From Rhizobium bangladeshense (lineage in GTDB: Bacteria; Pseudomonadota; Alphaproteobacteria; Rhizobiales; Rhizobiaceae), in NCBI RefSeq assembly GCF_001662075.1, contig NZ_LYPL01000006.1:1-64000 (forward strand): 64,000 bases of DNA, read 5' to 3'. Both the position numbers and the translations under genes were made by a program. Below the pieces are notes generated by a model, which had not been told where the DNA came from, did not search any database, and was given only the letters and a program-made list of their open reading frames with translations. Shown one piece after another: positions 25,428 to 34,287 of this stretch (position 1 is its first letter; every line of letters starts with the position of its first letter).

Positions 25428-26240
25428 TCACGGGTGATATTCGTACGAAACCCGCACATCATTATCGCCGCGCAGCGCAGTGCCCGTGAGTTTGAGCGGC
25501 TGCGACATCGCACCGAAGAAAGCGTGGATCGAAGCTTCGTTGAAGGGGCCTTTGCCGCGCTTTTCCGGAATGACCAGAGCCGAAGCCGTTTCACCGTCGG
25601 CCACCGCGAGCGCGGAGTAGAACGCCGTCACCGTGCCCATCGGATCATACGGAAACGTCTTGCCATCGTCGGACGCCGCATCCGCCGCGTCCAGCTGAAC
25701 CGTATCATAGGCGATGCCGACGCCTTGTGCCTTGGCGGGCGTCAGCCACTCGATGCCTTCAGGCGGCGCTGACGTCACGTAAGCGATCGCGGTGTCGGGC
25801 AGTCCCAGCTGATTGAGATAGGCGCCAACCAGGGCATTGGCGACGCCGCTTTCGGTAGCCTTGCCATCTATCACGCGATAGGCTGCATGGAAGCCGAGAT
25901 TGGATGTGGCCTCAAGCATGCGCGGCGAACCGGCAAGCCAGGTGAGGGCGCAAGCTGAAGCGCACAAGGTTCCCGGAGGGACGGCCGTGGCAAAGTTCCG
26001 AAGACGGATCGCGCGTCCGATCTCAATGCCGGCTTTGAGATCCCCGCCCTCGCTGTTTAGAAATACCAGCGCGTTGTTGGGGGCCGCGGCCACGTTTCTG
26101 AAAACGATTTCATCACCTTCGTTTAAGACGCCCGTGACCGAGATCAGGTCCGTGTCACCTTCCAACGGCTCTCGCATAATCTCCGCTGCGGACAGAGGAA
26201 ATGCGCATAGAAACAACAACCCAGCCACGATGTGACGCAT
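25428..26240 (-). CDS. Secreted ClpP/crotonase-fold protein, 3' end probably frameshifted
   Basis: 270 residues from the ATG giving a signal peptide (MRHIVAGLLFLCAFPLSAAE). The body has a ClpP-like pattern: LVFLNSEGGDLKAGIEIGRA, then GTLCASACALTWLAG, where the serine in SACA is at the nucleophile position, and a downstream histidine in GFHAAY. Such secreted ClpP-fold proteins are common in Rhizobiales with unknown substrates. The frame ends at 25428 with SYEYHP. The next frame continues, ending LVSKITALDGC at 25334, and adds about 30 residues including two cysteines. A one-base indel near 25430-25440 would restore this tail, so the gene is either truncated or misread there. Confidence 0.75.
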   Translation of the reverse strand: MRHIVAGLLFLCAFPLSAAEIMREPLEGDTDLISVTGVLNEGDEIVFRNVAAAPNNALVFLNSEGGDLKAGIEIGRAIRLRNFATAVPPGTLCASACALTWLAGSPRMLEATSNLGFHAAYRVIDGKATESGVANALVGAYLNQLGLPDTAIAYVTSAPPEGIEWLTPAKAQGVGIAYDTVQLDAADAASDDGKTFPYDPMGTVTAFYSALAVADGETASALVIPEKRGKGPFNEASIHAFFGAMSQPLKLTGTALRGDNDVRVSYEYHP

Positions 26241-26452
26241 TGATTCCCCCGCCTTCGCTCGCGTTATTGAACATCGCGAGGGATGTTTTGCAAGACTGAT
26301 CATGCAACCCTGCAGAGGGCTCGGCCTGTGGATCGAAATGAAGGAGGCCGGACGCCAATCTCTTGGCAAATCCGCTATGACATTCCTTCGCGCGGGTCTC
26401 GATCTGATATACAGCGAATGTCGCCATCCTTGTTAACGTGATACGACAGAGC

Positions 26453-27721
26453 ATGTCAGAAGACGAGCGTCCCGAGGAAGACAGCGTCTTGTCTGGATCC
26501 GACGAGCCCGAGAAGTCAGCGGAGCGTTATCAACTCGGCCTCTGCCTTTCGGGCGGCGGCTATCGGGCCATGCTTTTCCATGCGGGATCGCTGGCAAGGC
26601 TGAACGAGGCCGGTCTTCTGGCGAAGCTCGATATGATCTCTTCGGTATCGGGCGGATCAATCGCCTCCGGACTGCTGGCCTATGTGTGGCCGAGGCTGGT
26701 CTTTCAGAACGGGGTCGCTGTCAATTTCAAAGCCGAGTATTTGGATCGTATCCTGGCCTTCAGCCAGGTCTTTGCGGATGGGCCGAGCTTCCTGAAGGGC
26801 GTGTTCAACCCCTTCTCGAGTGCGGCGGAGGAAGCCGCCAAACTCTACGGGCGGCATCTGTTCGACGGAAAGTCGCCAAGCCTGAAAGACCTGCCGGGAT
26901 CGCCCTGGTTCGTTTTCTGCGCCAGCAATCTCAGCACCGGTTCGCTCTTCCGCATGTCCAATCGCTATATCGCGGACTACCGGATCGGCCTCTCGTTTCA
27001 TCCGGCGCTTCCGCTTGCGACCGCAGTTGCCGCCTCGGCCGCATTCCCGCCCGTGCTGTCACCACTGCGCTTGGACCTGTCGCAGTTTTCATGGAGGAGA
27101 GAAAAGCTCGATGAGACGGTCGGCGAACCTGTCGCTCCGGGCAGGGCAATATTGAGCGATGGCGGCGTTTACGACAATCACGGCATCGAGCCGGCGCTGA
27201 AACGTTGCGACTGCCTGCTCGTCAGCGATGCCGGCGCGCCCTGGCGGTCTTCCAACCGCGGATATTGGAACTATCTCAGCCAGCTCAAGCGCGTGCTCGA
27301 CACGGCGGACAATCAGGTGAGGTCGTTGAGGCGGCGGGACCTGATCGGCGGCTTCAAGGCCGCAAAGCGGGCAGATCTGCTTGGCCTCGACGACCTCGCA
27401 AAATCGGCTCTGCGCGCGAGAACGCATGGCGTCTATTGGTCGATCGACAACAAGGATGCCGAACTCAAGCCATATGCCTCCTACACGCTGCCGCCGTCGT
27501 CAGTCGTTCCCTCCGACGTCGGCACCCATCTTCATTTCCTCGGCGCGAGAGAGACAGAGCGTCTGGCGAATTGGGGGCACTATGTCTGCGACGCGATGCT
27601 CAATCGGTTTTACCCATCGCCGCTGGCTCCATCGTCTGGGCCGCCACTGGCGGCCGGGAGCGTGAAGCCCACTTGGACGGCGAGGGCAAGCAAACGGCTG
27701 TTCGACGTCCTGCCTTTCTAA
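26453..27721 (+). CDS. Patatin-like phospholipase
   Basis: 422 residues from the ATG at 26453. A GTG at 26438 is an equally weak alternative, since neither start has a clear binding site. The oxyanion motif is LSGGGYRAMLFHAG (33-46), the nucleophile Ser66 is in SVSGGSIASG, and the dyad Asp236 is in LSDGGVYDNHG. These are the catalytic residues of the patatin fold, which hydrolyses acyl chains of phospholipids. There is no signal peptide or membrane helix. It diverges from the secreted ClpP-like gene across a 212-base gap. Confidence 0.88.
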   Translation: MSEDERPEEDSVLSGSDEPEKSAERYQLGLCLSGGGYRAMLFHAGSLARLNEAGLLAKLDMISSVSGGSIASGLLAYVWPRLVFQNGVAVNFKAEYLDRILAFSQVFADGPSFLKGVFNPFSSAAEEAAKLYGRHLFDGKSPSLKDLPGSPWFVFCASNLSTGSLFRMSNRYIADYRIGLSFHPALPLATAVAASAAFPPVLSPLRLDLSQFSWRREKLDETVGEPVAPGRAILSDGGVYDNHGIEPALKRCDCLLVSDAGAPWRSSNRGYWNYLSQLKRVLDTADNQVRSLRRRDLIGGFKAAKRADLLGLDDLAKSALRARTHGVYWSIDNKDAELKPYASYTLPPSSVVPSDVGTHLHFLGARETERLANWGHYVCDAMLNRFYPSPLAPSSGPPLAAGSVKPTWTARASKRLFDVLPF

Positions 27722-27931
27722 CACACTCCAAAAGTTCAGCTGGGACGTCTTGACCTGCGAAATCATCAGTCGCCATCCTCATACTACGACCGCGTCGTCG
27801 ACATCTGTGAGGAGCTGGGCAAGTTCACGTTGCTGACGCGCCACTGCTCTTCGTATCTGACCGACCGTTACAGCGAACGCAAGGAAGACGCTGAAAAGCT
27901 TGAGAAGCGTGTGTCGCTCGAGTCGATCTGA
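27722..27931 (+). pseudogene. Possible 3' coding remnant of an unidentified gene
   Basis: This frame is open from just after the patatin stop to a TGA at 27931. From 27782 it has coding character: [18 protein letters not shown], then [18 protein letters not shown], ending KRVSLESI. There is no start codon with a binding site and no upstream part, so it looks like the C-terminal end of a lost gene. I do not recognise the family. It ends 22 bases before the Pho-box array. Confidence 0.35.
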
Positions 27932-27953
27932 CCTTACCGAAGCCGCTCTTCAT

Positions 27954-27993
27954 CTTTCATAAATCTGACATTCAGCCGACATCGTAGCTTCAT
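27954..27993 (+). promoter_or_regulatory. Pho-box array (PhoB binding site)
   Basis: Four heptamers spaced by four bases: CTTTCAT (27954), CTGACAT (27965), CCGACAT (27976) and GCTTCAT (27987). The first two with their spacer match the alphaproteobacterial Pho box CTGTCATAAATCTGTCAT at 16 of 18 positions. The array lies 44-83 bases upstream of the phnC start, consistent with induction under phosphate limitation. Confidence 0.88.
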
Positions 27994-28036
27994 GCGAGAC
28001 CGCTACAGAGCCCCGGACCAAATGATGGGGGACCGG

Positions 28037-28879
28037 ATGCGGCTGGAAGCACTCACGCGTAAATTCGGCGTCAGGACCGCAGTCGACGCCGTTACGCTTT
28101 CCATCCCTCAGGGGCAGATGGTCGGCGTCATCGGACGCTCCGGCGCGGGGAAGTCGACTCTTCTGCGAATGATCAACCGCCTGCAGGAGCCGACGTCCGG
28201 CAAGATCCAGTTCGGCGACGTCGACGTTACAGGGCTCCGAGGGAGCGACCTTCGCCGGTGGCAGCGTGACTGCGCGATGATCTTCCAGCAGTTCAATCTC
28301 GTCCCGCGTCTCGACGTCCTCACGAATGTCATGCTCGGCCGGTTGAACCATCGTTCGACGGTCGCGAACCTGCTTGGAATATTCGGACGCGAGGAGCGCA
28401 TCATGGCGATTGCCGCGCTCGAGCGTCTCGGCATCGAGCAGACTGCTCTCCAGGCGGCGGGAACGCTGTCGGGAGGTCAGCAGCAGCGCGTGGCCATCGC
28501 GCGGGCCCTCATGCAGGAGCCCAAGATGGTGCTGGCGGACGAGCCGATCGCCTCTCTCGATCCGCTGAACGCGAAGATCGTCATGGACGCGCTTCGAGAC
28601 ATCAACGAACGCGAAGGCATCACTGTCGTCACCAACCTCCATACGCTCGACACGGCGCGCAGCTACTGCGAGCGGATTGTCGGCATGGCTGCGGGCAGGG
28701 TGGTGTTCGACGGCAAGCCCTCCGAGCTTACGGCGGCAGCCGTCTCGGAAATCTACGGCACCGACAGGGACGGCTCCGGGATCGACGAATCGATGACTTC
28801 GACGTCCATCAATGTTCCTGTCTCCGCGACTGCGAGACCTCAAGGCGAACTGCAGCCGGTGGCTTTGGCGGGCATCTAA
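28037..28879 (+). CDS. phnC: Phosphate/phosphonate ABC transporter ATPase (PhnC/PhoC)
   Basis: 280 residues from the ATG giving [11 protein letters not shown]; the open frame runs 15 codons further upstream to 27992, which would overlap the Pho boxes. Walker A is GRSGAGKST, the signature is [15 protein letters not shown], and Walker B is [12 protein letters not shown]. It is the ATPase of a PhnCDE-type importer, known in rhizobia as PhoCDET, which carries phosphate and phosphonates. It is the first gene of four, controlled by the Pho-box array. Confidence 0.93.
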   Translation: MRLEALTRKFGVRTAVDAVTLSIPQGQMVGVIGRSGAGKSTLLRMINRLQEPTSGKIQFGDVDVTGLRGSDLRRWQRDCAMIFQQFNLVPRLDVLTNVMLGRLNHRSTVANLLGIFGREERIMAIAALERLGIEQTALQAAGTLSGGQQQRVAIARALMQEPKMVLADEPIASLDPLNAKIVMDALRDINEREGITVVTNLHTLDTARSYCERIVGMAAGRVVFDGKPSELTAAAVSEIYGTDRDGSGIDESMTSTSINVPVSATARPQGELQPVALAGI

Positions 28880-28956
28880 CCTCGCGGCCGCCGGTAGCTT
28901 CCGATGGAACTTCTCAACCTCTCAATTTCCGTATCACCGACCCACTGGAGAGACAC

Positions 28957-29862
28957 ATGTTCAAGAAAGCACTCTTTGCCGCTACCGCGCTTCTGACCCT
29001 CGCGGGCGCAGCCGGGGCGGAAAACCTGAAGGAGTTCCGCATCGGCATTATCGGGGGCGAGAACGAAGCAGACCGGCTGCGCAACTACCAGTGCATAACG
29101 GAGAAGCTGCCATCCGCTCTCGGCGTTGAAAAAGTATCGCTCTTCCCTGCAGCCGACTACGACGGCGTCGTCCAGGGTCTTCTCGGCGGTACGCTCGATT
29201 ACGCCGAACTCGGCGCTTCCGCCTACGCCAAGGTTTACCTTGCCAAGCCGGAGGCCGTCGAACCGATCCTGACAACGATTCAGACGGACGGTTCCATGGG
29301 CTACTACACGGTAATGGTCGCCCGCAAGGACAGCGGAATTGCCAAGCTCGCTGACATGAAGGGCAAGAAGCTCGGTTTTGCCGACCCTGACTCCACGTCC
29401 GGCTACCTTGTTCCGCTCGTCACGCTTCCCGAAGCCACGGGCGCCCCGGTCAAGGAATTTTTCGGCTCGACCGGCTTCGGCGGCGGCCATGAGAACCTTG
29501 TCCTCGAAGTGCTGAAGGGCAACTTCGACGCGGGCACGACCTTCGGATCGGGCGTCGGCGATTTCAAGGACGGCTACACCTCAGGGAACCTGCGCAAGAT
29601 GGTCGACAAGGGCATCCTGAACATGGACGATCTCGTCGAGCTATGGAAGTCGCCATTGATCCCGAACGGTCCTGTCGTCGTCCGCTCGTCACTGAACGCC
29701 GACATGAAGCACAAGTTCAAGGACTTCATGATGAACCTGCCGAAGACTGATCCCGCGTGCTTCTCGGCCATCCAGGGCGGCAACTTCCAGGGCTTCGCGG
29801 AAGTCAATGTCAACTTCTACAAGCCGATAATCGACGCCCGCAAGGCTACCATCGGCGGCTGA
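28957..29862 (+). CDS. phnD: Phosphate/phosphonate-binding protein (PhnD/PhoD)
   Basis: 301 residues with a signal peptide (MFKKALFAATALLTLAGAAGA). The mature start LKEFRIGIIGGENEADRL is the PhnD entry block, followed by LLGGTLDYAELGASAYAKVY and KLGFADPDSTSGYLVP, where the family contacts the phosphonate group. It delivers ligand to the membrane subunits encoded next. ACTGGAGAGA precedes the ATG. The 77-base gap after phnC is the widest in the operon and may allow the binding protein to be made in excess. Confidence 0.95.
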   Translation: MFKKALFAATALLTLAGAAGAENLKEFRIGIIGGENEADRLRNYQCITEKLPSALGVEKVSLFPAADYDGVVQGLLGGTLDYAELGASAYAKVYLAKPEAVEPILTTIQTDGSMGYYTVMVARKDSGIAKLADMKGKKLGFADPDSTSGYLVPLVTLPEATGAPVKEFFGSTGFGGGHENLVLEVLKGNFDAGTTFGSGVGDFKDGYTSGNLRKMVDKGILNMDDLVELWKSPLIPNGPVVVRSSLNADMKHKFKDFMMNLPKTDPACFSAIQGGNFQGFAEVNVNFYKPIIDARKATIGG

Positions 29863-29933
29863 TGCCGAATGTCCGGCCCGGTGACGACGCGGTCGTCGCC
29901 GGGCTTGTTCCTTTTCCTGCAGCGGAAGAATCC

Positions 29934-30893
29934 ATGCCAAGTACGATCTCCGGAGCCGCGCTTGGCGTAGGCGGGGCCACCATCGAGCGCCATAGCCGCC
30001 AACTGGCGTCGCAACGGGCGTTCTACACCATCATCTGCGTCGGCCTGCTCCTGTTCGTGGCCTCCGGTTCGCTCTGGTTCGCGAACGAGACGAACTCTGG
30101 AAAGTTTTTCGACCGGCTGCCCCATCTCTTCGACTTCGTGCAGGACCTCGTGCCGCGCGATGGCACCGAGATATGGCGGGCTCTGTTCGACCTGCCGTCG
30201 CCCTACGACGACGGAAGCTTCAAATACAACTACCCCGAAGGCCGTGTGTACCTGACGCAAGGCTTTTACATGCCGGAATATTTCGCGAAGATGATCGAGA
30301 CGCTGAACATCGCGCTCGTCTCGACGCTGATCGGACTGATTCTCGGCTTCGGTCTCTGCTTCCTCGCCGCCAAGAACACGGCGCCCAGTCGTTGGATCAG
30401 GGGCCCCGTGCGCAGGCTGATGGAAGTTCTGCGCGCCTTCCCCGAGGTGGTAATTGCCGGCTTCTGCCTTGCAATCCTCTCCCTTGGTCCGATACCCGCG
30501 GTGATCGCAGTATCTATTCATACCATCGGCGCCCTCGGCAAGATGTTCTACGAGGTCGTCGAAAACGCCGACATGAGGCCGGACGAAGGTCTGCGATCGG
30601 TCGGCGCCAACTGGGCGGAGCGCATGTGGTTCGGCTTCGTGCCGCAGGTCATGCCAAATTTCATGAGCTACTTTCTCCTCAGGTTCGAAATTAACGTCCG
30701 GGCCTCGACGATCATTGGTGCGGTCGGTGGCGGCGGTATCGGCGAACTCCTCCGCCTGTCGATCGGCCAGGGTCATCAGGCAAAGACTCTGGCCATCGTA
30801 CTGCTGCTTCTGCTGACCATAGTCAGCATCGACCAGTTTTCCGCGTGGCTTCGCCGAAAGCTGGTCGGCGAACAGTCCTTCAGTTCCATTTGA
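29934..30893 (+). CDS. phnE: Phosphate/phosphonate ABC transporter permease (PhnE/PhoE)
   Basis: 319 residues. An N-terminal membrane helix at about 30-50 is followed by a periplasmic segment of about 70 residues, then the BPD_transp_1 domain with several helices. The EAA loop is ENADMRPDEGLRSVGANWAE. The second conserved block is ASTIIGAVGGGGIGELLRLS. The start ATG lies 71 bases after phnD. It forms half of the membrane channel with the next gene product. Confidence 0.93.
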   Translation: MPSTISGAALGVGGATIERHSRQLASQRAFYTIICVGLLLFVASGSLWFANETNSGKFFDRLPHLFDFVQDLVPRDGTEIWRALFDLPSPYDDGSFKYNYPEGRVYLTQGFYMPEYFAKMIETLNIALVSTLIGLILGFGLCFLAAKNTAPSRWIRGPVRRLMEVLRAFPEVVIAGFCLAILSLGPIPAVIAVSIHTIGALGKMFYEVVENADMRPDEGLRSVGANWAERMWFGFVPQVMPNFMSYFLLRFEINVRASTIIGAVGGGGIGELLRLSIGQGHQAKTLAIVLLLLLTIVSIDQFSAWLRRKLVGEQSFSSI

Positions 30894-30906
30894 GGCGTGA
30901 GCGGTT

Positions 30907-32418
30907 ATGAAGACACTAGACGCGGCCGCGATGAACGCACTGGAAGCCCGGCATCCGGAAATCTTTCGACGCTTCGACTGGCGGCATTTTCGCATCCCGC
31001 TGCTCGCAGTCGCCTGCATCCTGTATCTCGCTTCGGCCTGGTGGTATTTCGGCGTGTCCAAGGTCGTCCACGACGCCAACTGGGGCATCGCCGGTAACTA
31101 CCTCGCCGACTGGGTCTCCTACGAGATCAGACCGGAGATATCGATCGGGAAGGACGGCGCCATGTCCGTCGACTATTCCCGCTTCGACCCGATCGGACCG
31201 AATCCAAACCCGTCCTGGATCCAGTCACGCAAGGAGACGGTGACTCGCGTGATCGAGGCCCCCGCGGCCGCGCCGACGGTGCCTGCGGCGCCGAAATCAA
31301 GCTTCAACTTCATGGCGCCTGCGGCGTCCGCTCCACAGCAGGCACAGGCAGCGGCGGTGACGCAGACCCGCACCGAGGACGTCACTACCGAAGCTCGCGT
31401 TGAACTTGGAACAGGGCGGAGGATCGATGTCAGTCCGGACAAGGTCGTTCTGACGCGCGACGGCGAGACGGTCGTCTTGACGCTCGACCATTCCGCAGGA
31501 GAAGTCCGCGCCGAGGGAACGCTGCCTTCCTGGGTGGAGCAGAGATCCCCCGGCGGACGGGTGATCGCCTATTTCGGATTCTCGGGCTGGACCGACATCA
31601 GTGCGGAGCGGGTCAGGGTCCGCCGGCGGTTTCTAGGCTGGGCGAACTTTGTTTTCGACACCAACTCGGCCTTCTTCGGCAAGTCATCAGCCGAGGTCGT
31701 CCGGCTGGTCACCGAGGGGGAGCGGCTCGACCCAAAGCAGAGCAACCTTTCACTAGCCGTAAACGACATCCTCTATAACCCTTCTTGGCAACATCTCGAC
31801 GTCTGGACGAAGTTGCTGCAGACGGTGATCATGGCGTTCATGGGCACCCTCATGGCGATGGTCGTGGCGTTTCCATTGTCATTCTTCGCCGCGCGTAACA
31901 TCTTCCGAAATCGACCAGCCAACCAGCTTACGAAGAGGCTTTTCGATTTCCTTCGATCAGTCGACATGCTGATCTGGGCCCTGTTCTTCACCCGCGCGTT
32001 CGGACCGGGGCCGCTTGCAGGCATTGCCGCGATCTTCTTCACCGATACGGGGACGCTCGGAAAGCTGTATTCTGAGGCGCTTGAGAACATCGACGAAAAG
32101 CAGCGCGAGGGCGTCCGCTCGGTGGGGGGCTCCCCGGCAGCGGTGCAACGCTACGGGGTCCTTCCGCAGATCATGCCGGTCTTCCTGTCGCAGGCACTCT
32201 ATTTCTGGGAGTCGAACACGCGCTCCGCCACGATCATCGGAGCAGTGGGAGCAGGCGGCATCGGTCTGAAGCTGTGGGAGGCGATGCGCACTAACTCCGA
32301 CTGGGAAAACGTGGCCTATATGGTGCTGCTGATTCTCATGGTCGTCTACGTCTTCGACACCGTGTCCAACGCGCTGCGCTCCCGTCTGATGGGGACCAGC
32401 CGCAACAGCCACCCCTGA
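30907..32418 (+). CDS. phnE: Phosphate/phosphonate ABC transporter permease with large periplasmic insert (PhoT-like)
   Basis: 503 residues, about 200 more than its partner. A first membrane helix is at about 30-48. Residues 50-298 form an extra periplasmic part containing an Ala/Pro-rich linker (118-152) and a beta-rich region. The permease domain occupies 300-495 with the EAA-type loop ENIDEKQREGVRSVGGSP and TRSATIIGAVGAGGIGLKL. PhoT of the rhizobial PhoCDET system is the same kind of protein, so the extension is a subfamily feature. It starts 13 bases after the other permease and is the last gene of the Pho-controlled operon. Confidence 0.9.
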   Translation: MKTLDAAAMNALEARHPEIFRRFDWRHFRIPLLAVACILYLASAWWYFGVSKVVHDANWGIAGNYLADWVSYEIRPEISIGKDGAMSVDYSRFDPIGPNPNPSWIQSRKETVTRVIEAPAAAPTVPAAPKSSFNFMAPAASAPQQAQAAAVTQTRTEDVTTEARVELGTGRRIDVSPDKVVLTRDGETVVLTLDHSAGEVRAEGTLPSWVEQRSPGGRVIAYFGFSGWTDISAERVRVRRRFLGWANFVFDTNSAFFGKSSAEVVRLVTEGERLDPKQSNLSLAVNDILYNPSWQHLDVWTKLLQTVIMAFMGTLMAMVVAFPLSFFAARNIFRNRPANQLTKRLFDFLRSVDMLIWALFFTRAFGPGPLAGIAAIFFTDTGTLGKLYSEALENIDEKQREGVRSVGGSPAAVQRYGVLPQIMPVFLSQALYFWESNTRSATIIGAVGAGGIGLKLWEAMRTNSDWENVAYMVLLILMVVYVFDTVSNALRSRLMGTSRNSHP

Positions 32419-32547
32419 TGGCTCGGCTGCCATGAGAAAATACTGGCCACGCAGGTCGCAACGGCAGGATTCCTTGCGACAGCACCGAGGATGAACAGGC
32501 AATCAAGTTCGATAGCAACGGCGTCCGGAAGATCCTGAAACCTGCCG

Positions 32548-32920
32548 TCAATGGCGCCATTCCTTGATCGCCGAAACAATGAGGATGGCTGCAAGGGCGG
32601 GAAGCACAATAGAACCAGGAACGACGCCCAGCAGCATGCCGCCGGCGTAGGTGCCGAAGATCGAGCCGATGGCCATCAAGAGCACGAAGCCCCCTTTCCC
32701 TCCAGATCACCGAGAAGTTGCGGTCACGACTGTAGCGCCCGAATGCGGCTAGCATCGTTGGGAGGCTGACGGCGAGGGAGAGGCTCCCGGCGACCTCGAT
32801 ATCGACGCCGAAAAGCAGGATGAGCGTGGGAATGAGCAGTTCCCCTCCAGCGACGCCCAGGACTGCCGCAACGACGCCGATGACCGATCCCGCCGCCACT
32901 TTCCTGATTTGTTCCTCTTG
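32548..32920 (-). pseudogene. TauE/SafE family membrane protein, truncated and frameshifted relic
   Basis: On the minus strand the sequence reads VAAGSVIGVVAAVLGVAGGE, then LAVSLPTMLAAFGRYSRDRN, which is the second half of a TauE/SafE sulfite-exporter-type protein. Near 32690-32705 the frame breaks at a run of Gs. The next frame continues with FVLLMAIGSIFGTYAGGMLL and ends IKEWRH-stop at 32548. The 5' side is open only to a TGA at 32921-32923, next to a hairpin, so the first half of the gene (about 130 residues) is missing. It is a relic rather than a working gene. Confidence 0.85.
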
Positions 32921-32926
32921 TCATTC

Positions 32927-33066
32927 CCCGGGCACTTTTCAGTGCCCCGGAGATAGTCACCTATGGCGTTAGCCAGTCTAGCTTTCGAAATGGCCAGTTC
33001 TAGCGGTTTTTGGCCAATAGTTCGTTCAGTTTCTCAAGGCGCGGCACAGAGGCGACAGGAGATTCC
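32927..33066. repeat. Diverged copy of the nrdJ downstream flank, with hairpin
   Basis: A hairpin at 32927-32950 (GGGCAC, six-base loop, GTGCCC) is followed at 32987 by GAAATGGCCAGTT and then TTTTTGGCCAATA. The same order (hairpin at 34146-34166, then GAAATGGCCAATT at 34205 and CTTTTGGCC) lies downstream of the intact nrdJ. The two flanks are clearly related but strongly diverged. Confidence 0.7.
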
Positions 33067-33261
33067 TCAGGCGCACCCGCTCGTCGCCCCACACGTGATC
33101 GCACTTCTCGCAAGTGCCATTCCGCACCATCGTGAAGTTCTGGCATTCCGAGTACATGTTGCCGGTATAGCCCTGCATGATCGAGCGCTGGCGGCGTTCG
33201 GCTTCCACCTTTTTGGCTTCGGTCTTGGCCGTTGCCGCATCGGCTGCCGCCTTGTCGGAGA
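33067..33261 (-). pseudogene. Decayed second copy of the 3' end of nrdJ
   Basis: The minus strand matches the last about 65 codons of the intact nrdJ (34288-34481) nearly base for base, starting at [20 protein letters not shown]. Differences: the first zinc-binding Cys is Tyr (GNMYSEC), and one inserted base after TGCGA shifts the frame, so [10 protein letters not shown] is lost and an open frame runs on to 33026. Without the insertion it would end [15 protein letters not shown] at 33067. The match stops abruptly at about 33261. It is an untranslated relic. Confidence 0.9.
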
Positions 33262-33436
33262 GATGCCCGCAATGGATTACCTTGTAGAACCGATCCCAAT
33301 TCGTTGCCGAGAACGGGCTCTCCAGCCAAGTCGGAGTTGTCGAACTTTTGTTCCGTGAATGGCCAGTTCGGACGCGCGAGGGTGGAATCAGGGCCGGGCA
33401 CCATGGCCACCAAATTCAAAGCCCGATAGTGTCGTA
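33262..33436. other. Unassigned DNA between the nrdJ relic and sixA
   Basis: About 175 bases without a supported gene. An open minus-strand frame (33000-33503) passes through but has no coding character here. GAATGGCCAGTTC near 33356 echoes the GAAATGGCCAGTTC at 32987, which may mark another duplication junction. Confidence 0.5.
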
Positions 33437-33970
33437 TTATCCCAAGGATCGCGGGGTTACGAACCGCTCGAGATAACCGGTGCCCGCCGCAATCTCGTCC
33501 CAACCGTCGAGATCGAGGGCGATGACGGCGAGTCCCGCCGTCGGGAACTTCTTCCGCATGCGTCCCACGGCGGCGGCATCGCCGTCCGCAACGATAAGCG
33601 AGGCCGCATTCTCCATGCCGGGATTGTGGCCAACGATGAGCAGCGTGCGGATATCAGGTTCGACGTCCCGGATCACATCGAGGATGCGCTCGGCCGACAC
33701 CTCGTAGATATCAGCCGCCTCGCGTTCGGAGACCTTTTTCGAAAGGGCCTGGCGGACGAGCTTCCAGGTTTCCTGCGCCCGGCGGGCCGGCGAGACGAGG
33801 GCGAGATCGGGGATCAGCTTTTCGTGCGCCATATAGGTGCCGATGACGGGCGCTGCCTTGCGCCCGCGACCCGCCAATGGCCGTTCACGGTCTGCCACAC
33901 CGGCGGGCCAGGCAGATTTGGCGTGGCGTAGAAGGATGAGGCGGTGTTTCCGCATGGGGTTGGGCGTCAT
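33437..33970 (-). CDS. SixA-type phosphohistidine phosphatase (histidine phosphatase superfamily)
   Basis: 177 residues. The catalytic RHG-like motif is LLRHAKSAW (His16 region), the second His is in IVGHNPGMEN, and PARRAQETW corresponds to the phosphate-binding arginine block. SixA removes phosphate from His-containing phosphotransfer proteins in E. coli; related proteins act on other substrates. The start at 33970 is preferred; an ATG five codons later is possible. It lies between two copies of nrdJ 3' sequence, on the same strand as nrdJ. Confidence 0.88.
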   Translation of the reverse strand: MTPNPMRKHRLILLRHAKSAWPAGVADRERPLAGRGRKAAPVIGTYMAHEKLIPDLALVSPARRAQETWKLVRQALSKKVSEREAADIYEVSAERILDVIRDVEPDIRTLLIVGHNPGMENAASLIVADGDAAAVGRMRKKFPTAGLAVIALDLDGWDEIAAGTGYLERFVTPRSLG

Positions 33971-34287
33971 TTCATCGCGAGGCCGATGTCGTCGGTTAGC
34001 GCTTCGTTTCGTGTTTACTCCTGGAGCGGTCTTGCCTGGAGATCGGCAGTCTCTGACGCAACCCTTCGCGGGGACACTCGAATTGGCGACAGCGGTCCTC
34101 GCCGCCTTTGGCTACTCTGTCTCCGTTTGTTCCTCGAAGGCTTCTCCGGGCACTATTAGTGCCCGGACGGCCTCCTATATCGGGTCGGCTATTTCTTCTG
34201 TCGGAAATGGCCAATTTCAGAGGCTTTTGGCCGGAATTAGCTTCGATTCCAACATACATACCATACGCTGAAGAACCACAAGCCCGC
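33971..34287. other. Intergenic region downstream of nrdJ with terminator-like hairpin
   Basis: 317 bases with no supported gene. A hairpin at 34146-34166 (CCGGGCAC, TATTA, GTGCCCGG) lies about 120 bases after the nrdJ stop, but without a T run. Downstream of it, GAAATGGCCAATT and CTTTTGGCCGG form further short dyads. This flank is the parent-like counterpart of the copy at 32927-33066. Confidence 0.6.
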
